A program made the translations under genes and the position numbers. From Takakia lepidozioides (taxonomy: Eukaryota; Streptophyta; Takakiopsida; Takakiales; Takakiaceae), in the NCBI GenBank assembly GCA_030704615.1, contig CM060734.1, forward strand, positions 24,614,001-24,678,000: a stretch of DNA of 64,000 nt, given 5' to 3'. The notes beneath the pieces were generated by a model, which searched no databases, had not been told where the DNA came from, and worked only from the letters and a program-made list of their open reading frames with translations. This document shows positions 10,849-21,690 of this stretch, piece after piece. How positions within the stretch are numbered: the first letter of the stretch is position 1; each line of letters starts with the position of its first letter.

Positions 10849-11250
10849 CTAGGTATTTTTGCAAATTACCTTCCTCCGCATTTCACATATTTCTTTTGAA
10901 TGACCACTATAATCACAATATTGGCACAACCTCCCTCTAGGTATTTGTGTGGAACTTTCAACAGCCTGCCTATCCGGTGCATTTATTGATCCCAGATTAG
11001 TTATGGCGGTAGTACCGGACAAGTACCTCGGCGGCTCTATTCGTCGTTTTGTGCAATGGGGCTCGCCATTGCAGATCATGCAATGTGATGAATCGGGCAC
11101 CTTAAGCCACGTGTTTGAGTTCAAACACTCTCCCGTATCTTTTTGGCCCCGTAACAAATTCTTCGAGTTTGGCTTCCAAATTGTTTTTGTACTTCTTGGC
11201 CACTTCACCGTTGACAACTTGTGTCCACCTGTCACCGCTCCTATGGGCTA
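10849..11250 (-). pseudogene. Zinc-knuckle remnant downstream of gypsy integrase
   Basis: Minus-strand pieces, frameshifted, that follow the integrase fragment. One frame reads VNGEVAKKYKNNLEAKLEEF; the next ends with a clear CCHC knuckle, CQYCDYSGHSKEIC (CX2CX4HX4C), preceded by DSSHCMICNGEPHC. A nucleocapsid-type knuckle after integrase is not the usual plant gypsy order, so this may be a second Gag-like piece placed here by rearrangement. Confidence 0.45.
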
Positions 11251-12395
11251 TGCAACCTGTGTAGCCTGTGATGGGCTGTGTTGGCTGTGTGAACACCTAT
11301 GTTCCCTCCTATGACCATACACATGTGGCGTTATGACAAGTGCTTCATGCTGTGCTGGTGCTACTGGTGTAGCCTGTGGCTGCGTCTGTGCTTCAAGATG
11401 CAAATCATGCTGTAATGGCCTATCATGGATACCACTGTATCCCTTGAGTTTGTTAGCATTAACTCTACCAAACATTTCTTTGTTAATTGTCTGTAACATG
11501 GCTGTGTTGTTATCATACATCTTCTGTATGACATAAGGTCCCTTCCATGGTGACTTAGCTTAGAAGCTTTAATCTTCCCCTTCTTCTGCAACCACAGTAT
11601 CAAATCTCATGTCTTAAAAGTTTTTAGTTTGCCTTCATCAAACTGATCTTTCCTTTTCATTTGAATTCTGGCTATGTTATCTGCGGCATCAGTACGAAAT
11701 TCTTCCACATGATATAGTTCATGTTTTGTTACTTTGATTGAATCCTCCAATTCCATTCTCCTTCCCCATTCAGTTCTCATGGTATGTAATAAGAATTCCA
11801 CTGGAAGTAGAGCTTCCATGCCATAGACTAATTGGAATGGTGTATACTTTGTAGTGACTTTGTATGAAGTCATGTAAGACCACAAAGTTGTTAACAGCTT
11901 TGTATCCCAATCTGTTTTGAACTAGCATTGACTATCTTAGCAAGGATAGTGGACAATATCTTGTTGGTGGCTTCTGCCTGCCCATTGCCTTGTGGGTAAT
12001 AGCTCTTCCTGTGCACAATCATAAATTCCTTGGTCAGTAGTTCAATAGTCTCACTGATGAAATGACTCCCTTGGTCACTGATAAATTCTAAGGGGCAGCC
12101 AAATCTCGTGATTATGTTCTCATAAAGAAATCTAGTTGTAGATTTCGCTGTGTTATCTCGCAGTGCCTTGGCTTCTACCCACTTAGTAGTATAATCCGTG
12201 GCTGTGATTATATACTTGTGCTAGGTGTTCGTGGCTGGTGGATTGATTGGGCCAACAAACTCCAATCCCCATTTCTGGAATGGTTCAATAGGCATTGTAG
12301 GATGTAGTGCCATCTTTCCAAATCACTCAGTTGTCCATGCATACCCTGCATCTTTCTTCAAGAGTTTACTCATTGGTGCAGCCATGTAGAATAAA
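11250..12395 (-). pseudogene. Ty3/gypsy integrase fragment with internal deletion
   Basis: On the minus strand, reading starts at about 12390 with AAPMSKLLKKDAGYAWTTE (RNase H start, as in the element at position 1) and jumps straight to the integrase core: WGLEFVGPINPPATNT, TATDYTTKWVEAKAL, FISDQGSHFISETI, YPQGNGQAEATNKIL. The D, D and E of the DDE site are present. The end, KVTTKYTPFQLVYGMEALLP, is in the open stretch 11885-11607, then a frameshifted C-terminal domain follows (MYDNNTAMLQTINKEMFG, to about 11250). Stops interrupt it near 12219 and 12335. The missing RNase H and zinc-binding part indicate an internal deletion. Confidence 0.8.
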
Positions 12396-12609
12396 ACTAT
12401 AATCAACCCTAAAGAAAATGATCAATCAGTCTAGAGTTCGTTCGCTGGGGAAAGCACTATACGACTAATACATAATGATGCCTGCTACTCTATTTCTCTT
12501 CATTCTCCCCACTGAAGACGTTCTACCATTACTTATCTCAATCTATAGCAACTAAGATCCTACCAGTTTCAATGATATTTCCTCCACTCTCTGTCAACTC
12601 TATCCCATT
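12396..12609. other. No recognisable feature
   Basis: AT-rich interval between the integrase fragment and the F-box-like array. I see no gene, repeat or structured element in it. Confidence 0.5.
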
Positions 12610-13310
12610 GTATGAGATCAAATACCATTGCTCATCTACTACTCTTCTCCAGTAATCTATTTGATACAAGATCATTATAGCTATCGATACCATCCTTTAT
12701 TCACCAACCATAAATTGATTATCTTTATGTCACTACATTGCAGTCTTTTAAAGATATCTAGTGACAAACTATTAGGTAGTCCAGTAATTAATTCTACAGG
12801 ATATGCTATCCATTCTTTTCCACACATCACTATCGATCACTTTTTACCACCAATTCCATTTCTTCAGTTGCTCAAGGGATTTTCCCTCACCAAAATTATG
12901 ATTCCATTCTCTCATAAGTTTAGGATAGCCTTCAAATGGTCTATACCACTTCTGCAACCAACTGTGCTTCCAATAACAACTCTTGTATAGAATGGATATC
13001 TCTCTATACCATCCTCTATTGACTAATTGCAATAAGAATACTTCTTTATCGCTACAACAAAGCTTCTGAAAGATTATTATCGATAAATGATCTGGTAATC
13101 CAGTGATCAACTCTGATACTTCTTTTATTCCCTCATCATTGCGCTTTGCCATGCAAATGATTTCACTTCACTATCATACTTCTCCCATTAATCCAATTGA
13201 AGACGCTCTATCTTCATTTCCTTAATCTGCTCCTTCTTGAACTCTGGATATCCATCTTTCGATATTTTTCTTGGTAGACCAGAAACTAATTCTCACACCG
13301 AATTCTTATC
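12610..13310 (-). pseudogene. Degenerate tandem array of F-box-like units
   Basis: On the minus strand, three related units follow each other. The best preserved (13152-12844) reads SELITGLPDHLSIIIFQKL, then CSDKEVFLLQLVNRGWYREI: the F-box pattern LP-x-x-L-x(3)-IF-x(2)-L-x(3)-D-x(3)-L-x(2)-V-N-R-x-W. A second unit (from about 12800 down) has LITGLPNSLSLDIFKRLQCS and WLVNKGWYR. A third, shorter one (from about 13295) keeps only LVSGLPRKISKDGYPEF and lacks the middle. Units B and C start 319 bp apart, A and B 179 bp apart, consistent with a deletion in A. F-box domains bind SKP1 in SCF ubiquitin ligases. Stops between and within the units make a working protein unlikely as it stands. Confidence 0.5.
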
Positions 13311-13887
13311 TTCTTCATTTGTGCACATTCTCATCATCTCACATAATTATGGTTCTTCAATTCCTTCACACAGAATCACATTCTCTTTCCATCACTCCAT
13401 TCTTTACACATACACAAAGTGAATTGCACTTCCTTTTTCTCCTTCTTCTCTTCTATTCATTCATAAATCACAACATTGCAAGAATGCAATACTAAATCTA
13501 CCATTGAAGAATAACTCTATAGTCTATCTCCTACTCACTCTACTCTCCCTACTCCGGTCACGGCTCTCTGGCTCGACTGACACTGTCTGCTTCACATAAA
13601 CGCAATATATAGTAGAGCGCTCCAACAACTGTAATAACCGCTCAAACTCCTTCATCCATCCTTTACAATTATTCATCCATTTCTTCTATCATCCAGTCCA
13701 GGATAGACTATCGGCTGATATCGAAGAACACTACCTATCGTAGCAATATCGAAGGTATCGCAAAATATATCGATGAAAAAGATATTAAGAAGTTCTTAAA
13801 ATTGTCACTGAGTCAGAAATTCCTATTATTCTACATAGCCCCACTCCTAATTGTGTAGCGCCCTCGCAAACACTAAATTTTCTGCAA
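13311..13887 (-). promoter_or_regulatory. Possible minus-strand promoter or LTR-like leader
   Basis: Non-coding stretch. Read on the minus strand it has a TATA-like CTATATATTG near 13612-13603, about 300 bp upstream of the F-box-like units, followed by an A/G-rich leader. This is only a composition argument; no LTR partner was found. Nothing else is recognised here. Confidence 0.25.
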
Positions 13888-14790
13888 CTAATTCCTTGGC
13901 CTCTTTTCCCATCTCCCTTTTGGTTCATGCGATAGACGATGGTCACGTTCATCACCTTCCTTCTGGAACTGCTTGAACGCCATGTAGGGGTGGTATCGCA
14001 AAGGCCCCCAATCATCATACACAACGGAATCCACACACTGAAGAAATCCGGTCAAACACATCAATTCTAACACCCTCATTTCCCTAGCCGGGTGATGCAA
14101 TAACTTGGCCACCATCCCAAATTCTTGTCCTCCCAACATTGGCCTGTTAACATCAACAACAACATGATAGTAGTGACACCATTTAGCCAATACCCCGCAA
14201 AAGATTGCTGCTATAAAACACAAAGGATCAAAATGATTCGCATGCAGCCCCTGGAACGCTTTGTACGTTGTCTCACAATTGTCTGCAGTGCTGAACTCTA
14301 CCGGGATCAATGGCCAATTATAAGGTAATGACGTTAGATGCTCATTCTCATGCCATTGACCACGACGTGAGCACATACATACACCAAATCGGTCTGTAAT
14401 ATTCCGTTGCCATGGTCCACTGATTGGTGTTAATCGAGTGCCCATCTTCAAAATCGATTCTCCCGTTGCAGTATGGCCATAGTCCTGCCCCATCCATAAC
14501 AACACTTCCCAACATGGCAGCACCTTATCGTCAGAATCCGCATAGACCTTCTCTGGCCGGCCCAAAAACTCTGAGTACTCCCAGTTAGTAGGAAAGTGAC
14601 ATCGTTCGAATATCGTGAACCCCACCTGAGAGACTTGAGTAGCACTAGGTTGATTGATGTACAAATCCTCCATCCATTTGACGGTCAATAACTCTGGCCA
14701 GGTTTTTGCCTCCATCCCCTTGCTTACCCTTTGTTGAATTGCAGTCTGCGTCCAGACATAAGCAGATCCATGTAAACACCTACGATGAGC
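13888..14790 (-). pseudogene. Trp/Cys-rich C-terminal part of the coiled-coil family (copy A)
   Basis: An open minus-strand frame; the first 30 or so residues of the full open stretch (above about 14790) look like an out-of-frame overlap with the preceding ORF. The body reads KTWPELLTVKWMEDLYINQ, FTIFERCHFPTNWEYSEFLG, LPCWEVLLWMGQDYGHTATG, WCHYYHVVVDVNRPMLGGQ, and ends in a basic tail. It is rich in Trp, Cys and His without a regular metal-binding spacing. I recognise no domain. Order and orientation join it to the pieces at 14780-16203; a frameshift separates it from the preceding one. Confidence 0.4.
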
Positions 14791-15184
14791 TCTCTGTATG
14801 GAACTGGGTCTCGTCCAACACTTGAGCCACCAGATGTTGCACCATATCCAGGTACCTTGGCAATAATTTGCCATCTAGCCTCAGAATAGTAGAGAGAAAA
14901 TCACAAGCATGTACTCTATTCCACTGCCTATCCCAGAGGTGAGATTGTCGAAACGCTTCCAGTCTATCCTCCAATTGTTTATAATACAAAAAACAGCGAC
15001 TGACAGGATCTCCAACAGTAAACAAAAACTGCTCCGGGTGGGCGACTGCCACGTCTCCCCTAACCACCATCTCCACGGCCAAATTCTCCATGCGATAGTT
15101 GCACAGGTCTTCCCACTCTTCTTCCAAATCAATCGGCTCCTCTCCGCCATTGAAAAACAATTTCAAAAGAGTATTGTCATACAA
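14780..15184 (-). pseudogene. LAQVL-type segment of the coiled-coil family (copy A)
   Basis: A short open frame on the minus strand: EEWEDLCNYRMENLAVEMVV, SRCFLYYKQLEDRLEAFRQS, LPRYLDMVQHLVAQVLDE. It aligns by eye with the plus-strand segment at 7822-8079 in spacing and in conserved Leu, Trp, Tyr and AQVL residues. It is separated from the coiled coil (15429-15716) by about 240 bp of stop-rich sequence. Function is unknown. Confidence 0.4.
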
Positions 15185-15428
15185 GTATCATTGACTAAGG
15201 CTCTGAGCATAGCACACCTCATGCTATCCCTGCAAAACACTGAGTCCAACCATTTCTGCAGGTCTTATCGTCTCTTTGAACTGTTCCAACTCAGACATTT
15301 GTTGCTCCATCACATTCATCTCCCCTTCCTGCTCAATGCGATAAGAAATAAATTCATGCTGCAAGGCTACATATCGTTCCTCAGGATTGTTTCCCCATCT
15401 CCGCTACTTGCTTGGTAATCTCCGCCAA

Positions 15429-15716
15429 TTACCTCTCCAATTCATTAACACGAGCCTCTTTTGACTTCATCTGCTCTGTCTGTGTGGCAATCACTGCATC
15501 CTTCTCAACAATAGCCTGCTGATGACGAGCCTCTTTCATCTTCCACTGATCCTGGAATTTGTGGAGTTCCTTTGCATCCGCTTCCATTCTCTTCTTCGCA
15601 TCATCCCACGCAAGCTGCAACTGTTGATTCCGCGATAAGGTGGCAGTATGCACAATCCTCAATTTAGCCAATTCTTTCTGCAAATCCTCGTGATCCAGGG
15701 CTTTTGCTGCTACCAT
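15429..15716 (-). pseudogene. Coiled-coil segment (copy A)
   Basis: About 95 residues of heptad-rich sequence (ALDHEDLQKELAKLRIVH, QLAWDDAKKRMEADAKELH, AVIATQTEQMKSKEARVNE). It starts right after the stop of the 15717-16203 ORF and was probably fused to it originally. It corresponds in character to the longer coiled coil at 6081-6992. Confidence 0.45.
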
Positions 15717-16203
15717 TTACAATCCCTCAACCAAATCACAGAGCTTCGTTGCAAAAGACGATTGACTGCTTGCATTTTTGCCTCCCGACTCCACCAATGA
15801 AATAGTGGTATTAGCAGATACCAATGTTGAGGCCCTTTCATTTGCCCTGCTTGACTCTGGTTTGTCAATAGTCTCAGTAACATTCGTATTGACAAGAGGT
15901 GGCACCTTCAATCGATGCTGCAAAATCATAGATAAATAGGTCGCACAAAACAGAGTGTCAGTCTTACCACCCTTCTGCTTTGATACTATCTCTTCATGGA
16001 TCTTTCCACAAATAAATCCCGCCCAATCGATTTGCAGGCCCATGAATGTCGCTACCACCGAATTAAGTTGCGATGACGCGACATACGTAGCAGTCTTCTT
16101 CAGGGCTAAACGGCTTACTGCAAACTTCATCCACTCCATCATCTCAAGCTTTTCTGCTTTGGCAATTAACCAACCTCCCGTTCGATTAAAGCACTCTCCT
16201 TGA
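15717..16203 (-). pseudogene. W-A motif domain of the coiled-coil family (copy A)
   Basis: The open frame begins near 16203 (ECFNRTGGWLIAKAEKLEMM) and stops at 15717. Core: MKFAVSRLALKKTATYVA, then GLQIDWAGFICGKIHEEIV and TLFCATYLSMILQHRLKVPP, followed by a Ser/Thr-rich tail. The arrangement of a DWA helix plus a following hydrophobic helix resembles the ORF at 9375-10469 and, loosely, Pfam putative plant transposon protein families. The upstream region was split by the 16379-23324 retrotransposon; sequence from 23329 upward is the original continuation. Confidence 0.45.
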
Positions 16204-16373
16204 AATGGCTTGCAGGAACAAAAGCCTCATCCTTAAAACCATAAACTTAAATTCCTGCTAAGGGTAATAGCAAGACTTCTGTAACAGTGCGGGCATCAAC
16301 AACTATCGCCGTGCCCTTCACTATTCCACTCTTTGAGCTAGGATCATAGGAATTATAAAACTGCATAACTAGT

Positions 16374-16378
16374 GACTA
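16374..16378. repeat. Target site duplication GACTA (left)
   Basis: GACTA directly before the 5' LTR, repeated at 23325-23329 directly after the 3' LTR. Confidence 0.93.
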
Positions 16379-17105
16379 TGTCGCGGCCCTTTGCCTTGAG
16401 GGCAGGGGGTCGGGACACATGAGGGGCTGCCCCTGTGGTGGGGGCAGCGGCAGCGATAGGTATGGGGGGGCTGAAGCACCTTTGAGTGCCCAAGGCACTC
16501 AAGGAGGCAGAGGCGCTCACTAGGTGGAGCCCCGCACACCGGGTTGTGGTGGGGGTGGCTCCACAAGGGGTGGTGGTAGCTTAGCGGGACTTAGTGGGGG
16601 TGGCATAGGACTCACCATGGGGGCGGAGACCTTGTGGTGGGAGTCGTGGGGAGTCTTGGGACTCATCACGGTCCATAGGGGCCGTGGTGAGTGGGCCAAG
16701 ACTCACCGCGACTCATCACCGAGAGTCGAGGGTTTTCGTGGTGGTTCGCCATAAAATGGCATGGCTGGTTGTGAAACCCCCGCGGACAGCTACCGAAGTA
16801 TATATAGGGAGTAGTAACCCCGAGAACGGTGCAAGCCCGTTGGTGACCAAAAACTAGTGAGTAAGCGAGCGAGCCGGAAAGTGACCAAAGAGTGGGGAGC
16901 TGTTCCGGACTGCCAACTACCAAAGGGAATTCCCGTTGGTTCCAAATGGTGGAGGGTTCTTTGGGAGAACAAAGGGGGACCGTTATGCCCCGGTGAGCAG
17001 CCGAAACTCCAAGTTGGCCCGGCGGCCAGGTTGGGAGTCAGGCGCGCGCATCAAAGCGAGTAATTATGACTTGAGGGGGAGCTTACCGAAGTGAGGTGCG
17101 CGACA
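16379..17105 (+). repeat. 5' LTR of the chromovirus
   Basis: Begins TGTCGCGGCCC and ends GGTGCGCGACA; 727 bp. It holds a TATA box at 16799-16810 and a C/G-rich U3. The same sequence recurs at 22598-23324. Confidence 0.96.
16799..16810 (+). promoter_or_regulatory. LTR TATA box
   Basis: TATATATAGGGA, about 300 bp before the end of the 5' LTR, conserved in the 3' LTR. It is the likely core promoter for the genomic RNA of the element. Confidence 0.7.
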
Positions 17106-17106
17106 C

Positions 17107-17120
17107 TTGGTATCAGAGTT
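17107..17120 (+). other. Primer-binding site (initiator tRNA-Met)
   Basis: TTGGTATCAGAGTT one base after the 5' LTR. TGGTATCAGAG is complementary to the 3' end of plant initiator tRNA-Met, the usual primer for minus-strand DNA synthesis in gypsy and copia elements. Confidence 0.88.
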
Positions 17121-17160
17121 AAGAGTTCAGTACGCGATCGTCCTTGGGATTGGCCTCTTC

Positions 17161-18119
17161 ATGGGGTCGGGCAAGCCGAAGCGAAAGCGGAACGGCCCAA
17201 AAGATAATGATCCTGGTGAGGCCGATGGGGGCGACGTGTTACCGAGGCGGCCGTTTGAGGAAGCGATGCATGTTTCCGAAAACGAGGCCGCTCAAGAGCG
17301 GGAGGAATCCGAGGAGTCGGAGCCCGAGGAATCCTTGAGAGCTCCGACAAACCAAGAGATGCCTCCCATGCCGGCAGCCTTTTGGGAAGGGTTGTTGGCG
17401 CAGTTTGGCGGGACGTTGAAAGACGTGTTGAAGGCGGCTAATGCCACTTCCACTAAGGCAAAGTTTAAGGTGAAGCCTAAGGTACCCGACACCTTCGAGG
17501 GCGTCCGAAATTGGAAGGCACTCAACACCTGGCTCCTGGAGCTAGAGCAGTACTTCCGGGCGGCCAAGTTGAGTGACGAGGATCGGGTGGAAGTGGCTCC
17601 CACCTATTTGAGGGGCTATGCTCAACAATGGTGGCAGAAACGCCTTCACGACCGAGGTCCAAGCCCAGAAACCTTGAACTGGAGTGGGTTCAAGGAATTG
17701 ATGAAGAGACAGTTTGTGCCCCTCAACGCGTCCTGGCTTGCCCGGGACAAGATGAGGAATTTAAAGCAAACAGATGACATTCGGGGGTATGTCCAGACTT
17801 TCAATGTGCTGTTGCTCGAAGTCGCGGACATGACAGAACCATAAATGGTCTTCAACTTTGTGGCGGGACTGGCCCCATGGGCCAGGCGGAAGTTGGAGGA
17901 GAAGCCACCCAAGACTTTGAACGAGGCAATTGAGAGGGCTGAATGTTTCTCGGATGTCCCTAGGGGTGAGAGACAAGGCCGTACGGAGCTGAACCACAAG
18001 AAGACCCGGCGGGAAGGTGACTCCTTCCGACCGGAAAAGAAGTGGGATAGGCCACGCGGCGAAATGGCACGTGGAAATCGAAGGGAGGGCCTTCACACGT
18101 CAAGGCGGCACCCGGTGCT
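17161..18119 (+). pseudogene. Chromovirus Gag with one nonsense codon
   Basis: Capsid precursor. I take ATG 17161 (MGSGKPKRKRN) as the start; the frame is open further upstream only into the leader. A basic then acidic head (EREESEESEPEESL) precedes the gag core: VPDTFEGVRNWKALNTWLLE, LEQYFRAAKLSDEDR, TYLRGYAQQWWQKRLHD, FKELMKRQFVPLNASWLARD. A TAA at 17842-17844 interrupts the frame between VADMTEP and MVFNFVAGLAPWARRKLEE, which is clearly the same protein. The frame is lost near 18119, shortly before the zinc knuckle, by a frameshift. Confidence 0.9.
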
Positions 18120-18757
18120 TTGAAAGGAAAAGTGGGTGGAGCGGCTTATGGCGGACAGAAGGCGACCTTTGATGGAGTGTGTTTCAATTGCGGGGAGCCC
18201 GGGCACATGGCCAAGAAGTGCACGAAACCTCGACAATTGAACATGACTCGGGCAACCACGGAGCTGTCGGAAGATACCATCAGTCGCTTGGTGGAAGCGG
18301 TGGTCGCCAGGACTTGCAAGGTAGGCAACTATTCTTGTGAGTTGTATCAGGAAACTGGCGCCCTACGTAAAGGGAGTCAGTTATTGTTCGTGGATGGGAT
18401 AATATCCGGAACTAACGTGTCGTTGTTGGTGGACACAGGAGCGTCGCACTCCTTCATGACGCGGCGGCGGCGCGAAAGTTGGGACTCCCGACAAGTGACG
18501 TGGGGGCCTCTATTGAGGTGCGTTCTGCCAAAGGAGAACCATAGTTGGCGACAAGGTTGGCGTTTGATGTTCCTCTTCAACTGGGGAGTTGGGAGGGACG
18601 TGAGAACTTCACCATCTGCGTGATCGATGGAGTGGATCTCATTTTGGGGATGACCTTTTTGAGCAAATCCGGAGCGGTCATAGATGGCCGCAAGAGGGGA
18701 ATGGTGGCGAGGTCTTACGAGTGTCGGAAACACCCAAATCCGTGGGAGGGCGAATAA
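18120..18757 (+). pseudogene. Chromovirus CCHC knuckle and protease, frameshifted
   Basis: One frame over from Gag: a nucleocapsid knuckle CFNCGEPGHMAKKC at about 18181-18222, then the retropepsin N-half with the active-site strand SLLVDTGASHSFMT (D-T-G, about 18424-18465). The frame then shifts again; the second half of the protease ([20 protein letters not shown], then [19 protein letters not shown]) lies in the third frame at 18545-18757. Two frameshifts in about 600 bp make the protease non-functional. Confidence 0.88.
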
Positions 18758-20739
18758 ACCTTCTGTCAGCAAGGGAGTGGGCCGTGGAGGAGGCACACGA
18801 GCCCCAGTTTTTGCTTTACATTAGAGAAGTTAAGGGAGAAGGCGATGGGGAGCCGAGCCCAGATTGGATCAAAGGGATTTTGGAGAAATACCAGGAGGTG
18901 ATGCCGGAGGATTTACCAAGCGGCTTGCCACCGCGAAGAGGAGTTGACCACAAGATTGAGGTGATACCGGGATCGGAACCGCCTGCCAAGGCACCCTACC
19001 GGTTGAGCCACAGGGAGTTGGTCGAGCTGAAGACTCAGCTCAAGGATCTAATGTCAAAGGGGTACATCCGACCGAGTAAGTCACCTTACGGAGCCCCGGT
19101 GCTATTCGCAGACAAGAAGGATGGGACGCTGCGGATGTGTGTCGATTACAAGGCTTTGAATAAGGTGACTATTAAAAACCGGTACCTTTTGCCAAGGATC
19201 GACGACCTTTTCGACCGGTTGGCAGGAGCGAAGTATTTCAGCCGGATCGACTTGCGCTCCGGCTATCATCAAATTCGGGTGGCGGAAGGAGATGAGGAGA
19301 AGACCGCGTGCAGGACAATGTATGGTTCATATGAGTTCTTGGTGATGCATTTTGGGCTCACCAATGCACCTGCGACCTTTAGCACGCTGATGAACAGCCT
19401 TTTTCAGGAGTGGTTGGATGACTTTGTGATCGTGTACATCGACGACATCTTGGTGTATTCGAAAACAAAGGAGGAGCACCTGGAGCACCTCAAAAGGGTG
19501 TTCCAAAAGTTGCGGGAAGGGAAGCTGTACGCCAAAGCTTCAAAGTGCGAATTCGGGGTCACGAAAGTGGAGTTCTTGGGGCATGTGATTACACAGGATG
19601 GGATCAAAATGGATGACAGAAAGGTGAGGGCGATCTTGGACTGGGAGCCTCCGACTTCGGTCCCGGGAGTGCAATCCTTCCTAGGACTCACCTCCTATTA
19701 CCGGAAGTATGTGAGAAATTTCGCCAAGATCGCGGGGCCGCTGTCGGACCTTCTGTGTAAATCCAAAGTCTGGGTATGGAACACCTTGTGTGACCAAGCT
19801 TTTGCTAAATTGAAGCAGCGGATGGCGGAAGCTCCAGTCTTGAAAATCCCGGAGTTCGATCGTCCGTTCGAGATACATACAGATGCGTCGGACTTCGCGA
19901 TTGGGGGTGTACTGATGCAAGATGGACGTCCAGTGGCTTACGAAAGTAAGAAACTGAATGAAGTGGAGCGACGGTGGCCGACGCACGAGAAAGAGATGAA
20001 GGCGGTGGTGCACTGTCTTGAGCTTTGGCGCCACTATGTTGGTTCCAACCCAGTGAAGGTGTTCACGGACAATGTCACGGTGAAGTATTTTGCCACGCAG
20101 CCCAAGTTGTCCCCAAAACAACTTAGGTGGCAAGATACTTTGGCAGTGTTCGACGTGGATATCCAGTACAAACCGGGACGAGACAACGTGGTAGCCGATG
20201 CTTTAAGTAGAAAGCAACAACTCTTGTTGGTGTACAAGGGCGAGACGGCGCTCCAAAGGAAGATCCGGAAGGATGAGCTGGCGAAGTCCGTGATGCAGGA
20301 CTTGAGGATGGGGATTAAATCGCAGTTCCACTTGCAAAATGGATTGCTCCGGTATAAGCAAAAGCGTCTCTACGTGCCGAAGGGAGGGATCAGAGATATC
20401 CTCTTGAGAGAATGCCATGATAGCCCGCTTGCGGGCCACGGCGGAGCTAAGCGCACTGCGGCACTCTTGAAGAAAGAGTATTTCTGGCCCAAACTGAGGG
20501 AGGAGGCAGAGGAGTATGTCAAGACATGCACCACATGCCAGCAAAACCGAAGCGAGTACAAAAAGCAAGCGGGGCTGTTACAACCCTTGCCGATTCCAGA
20601 GGGGACTTGGGAAAGCGTCTCGATGGATTTCATGACTGCTATGCCGCTGTCAAAAGGATTCGATGCAATCATGGTGGTGGTGGATAGGTTCAGTAAAATG
20701 GGTCATTTCATCCCCACCAAGGAGACGGCAACGGCGTAG
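18721..20739 (+). pseudogene. Chromovirus RT, RNase H and integrase N-terminus
   Basis: A 672-codon open stretch. [73 protein letters not shown], and the YIDD active site at about 19436-19447 ([12 protein letters not shown]). RNase [19 protein letters not shown] (first catalytic Asp), [17 protein letters not shown] (Glu), [13 protein letters not shown] (Asp) and [11 protein letters not shown] (last Asp). Integrase zinc domain: [20 protein letters not shown] with CTTCQQNR (HHCC), then [20 protein letters not shown], which includes the first catalytic Asp. The frame is stopped by TAG at 20737-20739 inside the integrase core. Confidence 0.95.
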
Positions 20740-21690
20740 GAAACATGGCGACTTTACTTCGCCCACGTCTTAAAGCATCATGGAGTCCCAAAGGATATTG
20801 TCTCGGACCGCGATCCAAAGTTTACGAGTAAATTTTGGAGGGCACTTTGGAAGAAGATGGGGACGAGGCTGAAGATGAGCACCGCCTTCCGACCTACGAC
20901 CGACGGCCAAACAGAAAAAGTGAATTCCGTAGTGAAGCAGATCTTGCGGAATTACGTGTCGGCAGACCAAACAGACTGGGTGGAACACTTAGATGCGGCA
21001 GAGTTCTGTTATAATAACACAGAACACTCCGCAACGGGAGTTTCCCCTTTTGTATTGGTCTATAGAAAAGCACCTCTGGTGCCGACAAGTTGGGCCGCCC
21101 AGGACGTTGAGGAACCGGCAGTAGCGGCGGTACTAGAAGAACGCGAGCGTTTGTTGAAGCTCGCAAAGTACAACATTGCCAAAGCTAGGAAACGGTATGA
21201 AAGGCAGGCGAATCGGAAGCGGAGGGAAGTGAAGTTTGAGGCAGGCACGGAGGTCTGGTTGAACATCAAGAATTTCCGACTACCTCCGGAAGTGAGTCCA
21301 AAGTTCGTACCTCCGTATGCGGGACCCTTTCGCATCCGGAAGGTTATGAATGAGGATGTGTATGAATTGGAGCTGCCGGCAAACAACAAGGTGCATCTAG
21401 TATTTCACGTCTCCCTTTTGAAGCCTTACTTCAAAGATGAAGCGCGTCCGAATCGGCATCAAGTGTTGCGTCCGCCACCTGTGCTGTTGGATCATGAAAA
21501 TGAACCTGAGTACGAGGTGGAGGCAGTACTTAAGTCGAGGAGGTTCAAGAACCGAGAAACGGAGTATCTCGTCAAATAGAAGGGCTATCATCATGTGGAG
21601 GCATCTTGGGTGCGTGCCTCAGAAATGGGAAACGCATCCGAGGCGGTTGCAGTTTTCGAAGGGCGACCTCAAAAGCGGAAGAAGCGTTGA
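20740..21690 (+). pseudogene. Chromovirus integrase C-terminus and chromodomain
   Basis: Same frame as the preceding RT/integrase, after the TAG. The integrase core continues with IVSDRDPKFTSKFWRALWKK (second catalytic Asp) and FRPTTDGQTEKVNSVVKQIL (catalytic Glu), then the GPY/F-type C-terminal domain (PKFVPPYAGPFRIRKVMNED). The chromodomain reads YEVEAVLKSRRFKNRETEYL, VK, a TAG at 21577-21579 where an aromatic Trp of the W-KGY motif normally sits, then KGYHHVEASWVRASEMG. One base change (TGG to TAG) explains the stop. Chromodomains bind modified histone tails and bias integration. Confidence 0.92.

Noticed and set aside
16369-17063. ORFs inside the LTRs
   Set aside because: They recur in both LTRs, overlap the promoter and primer region, and show no protein features.
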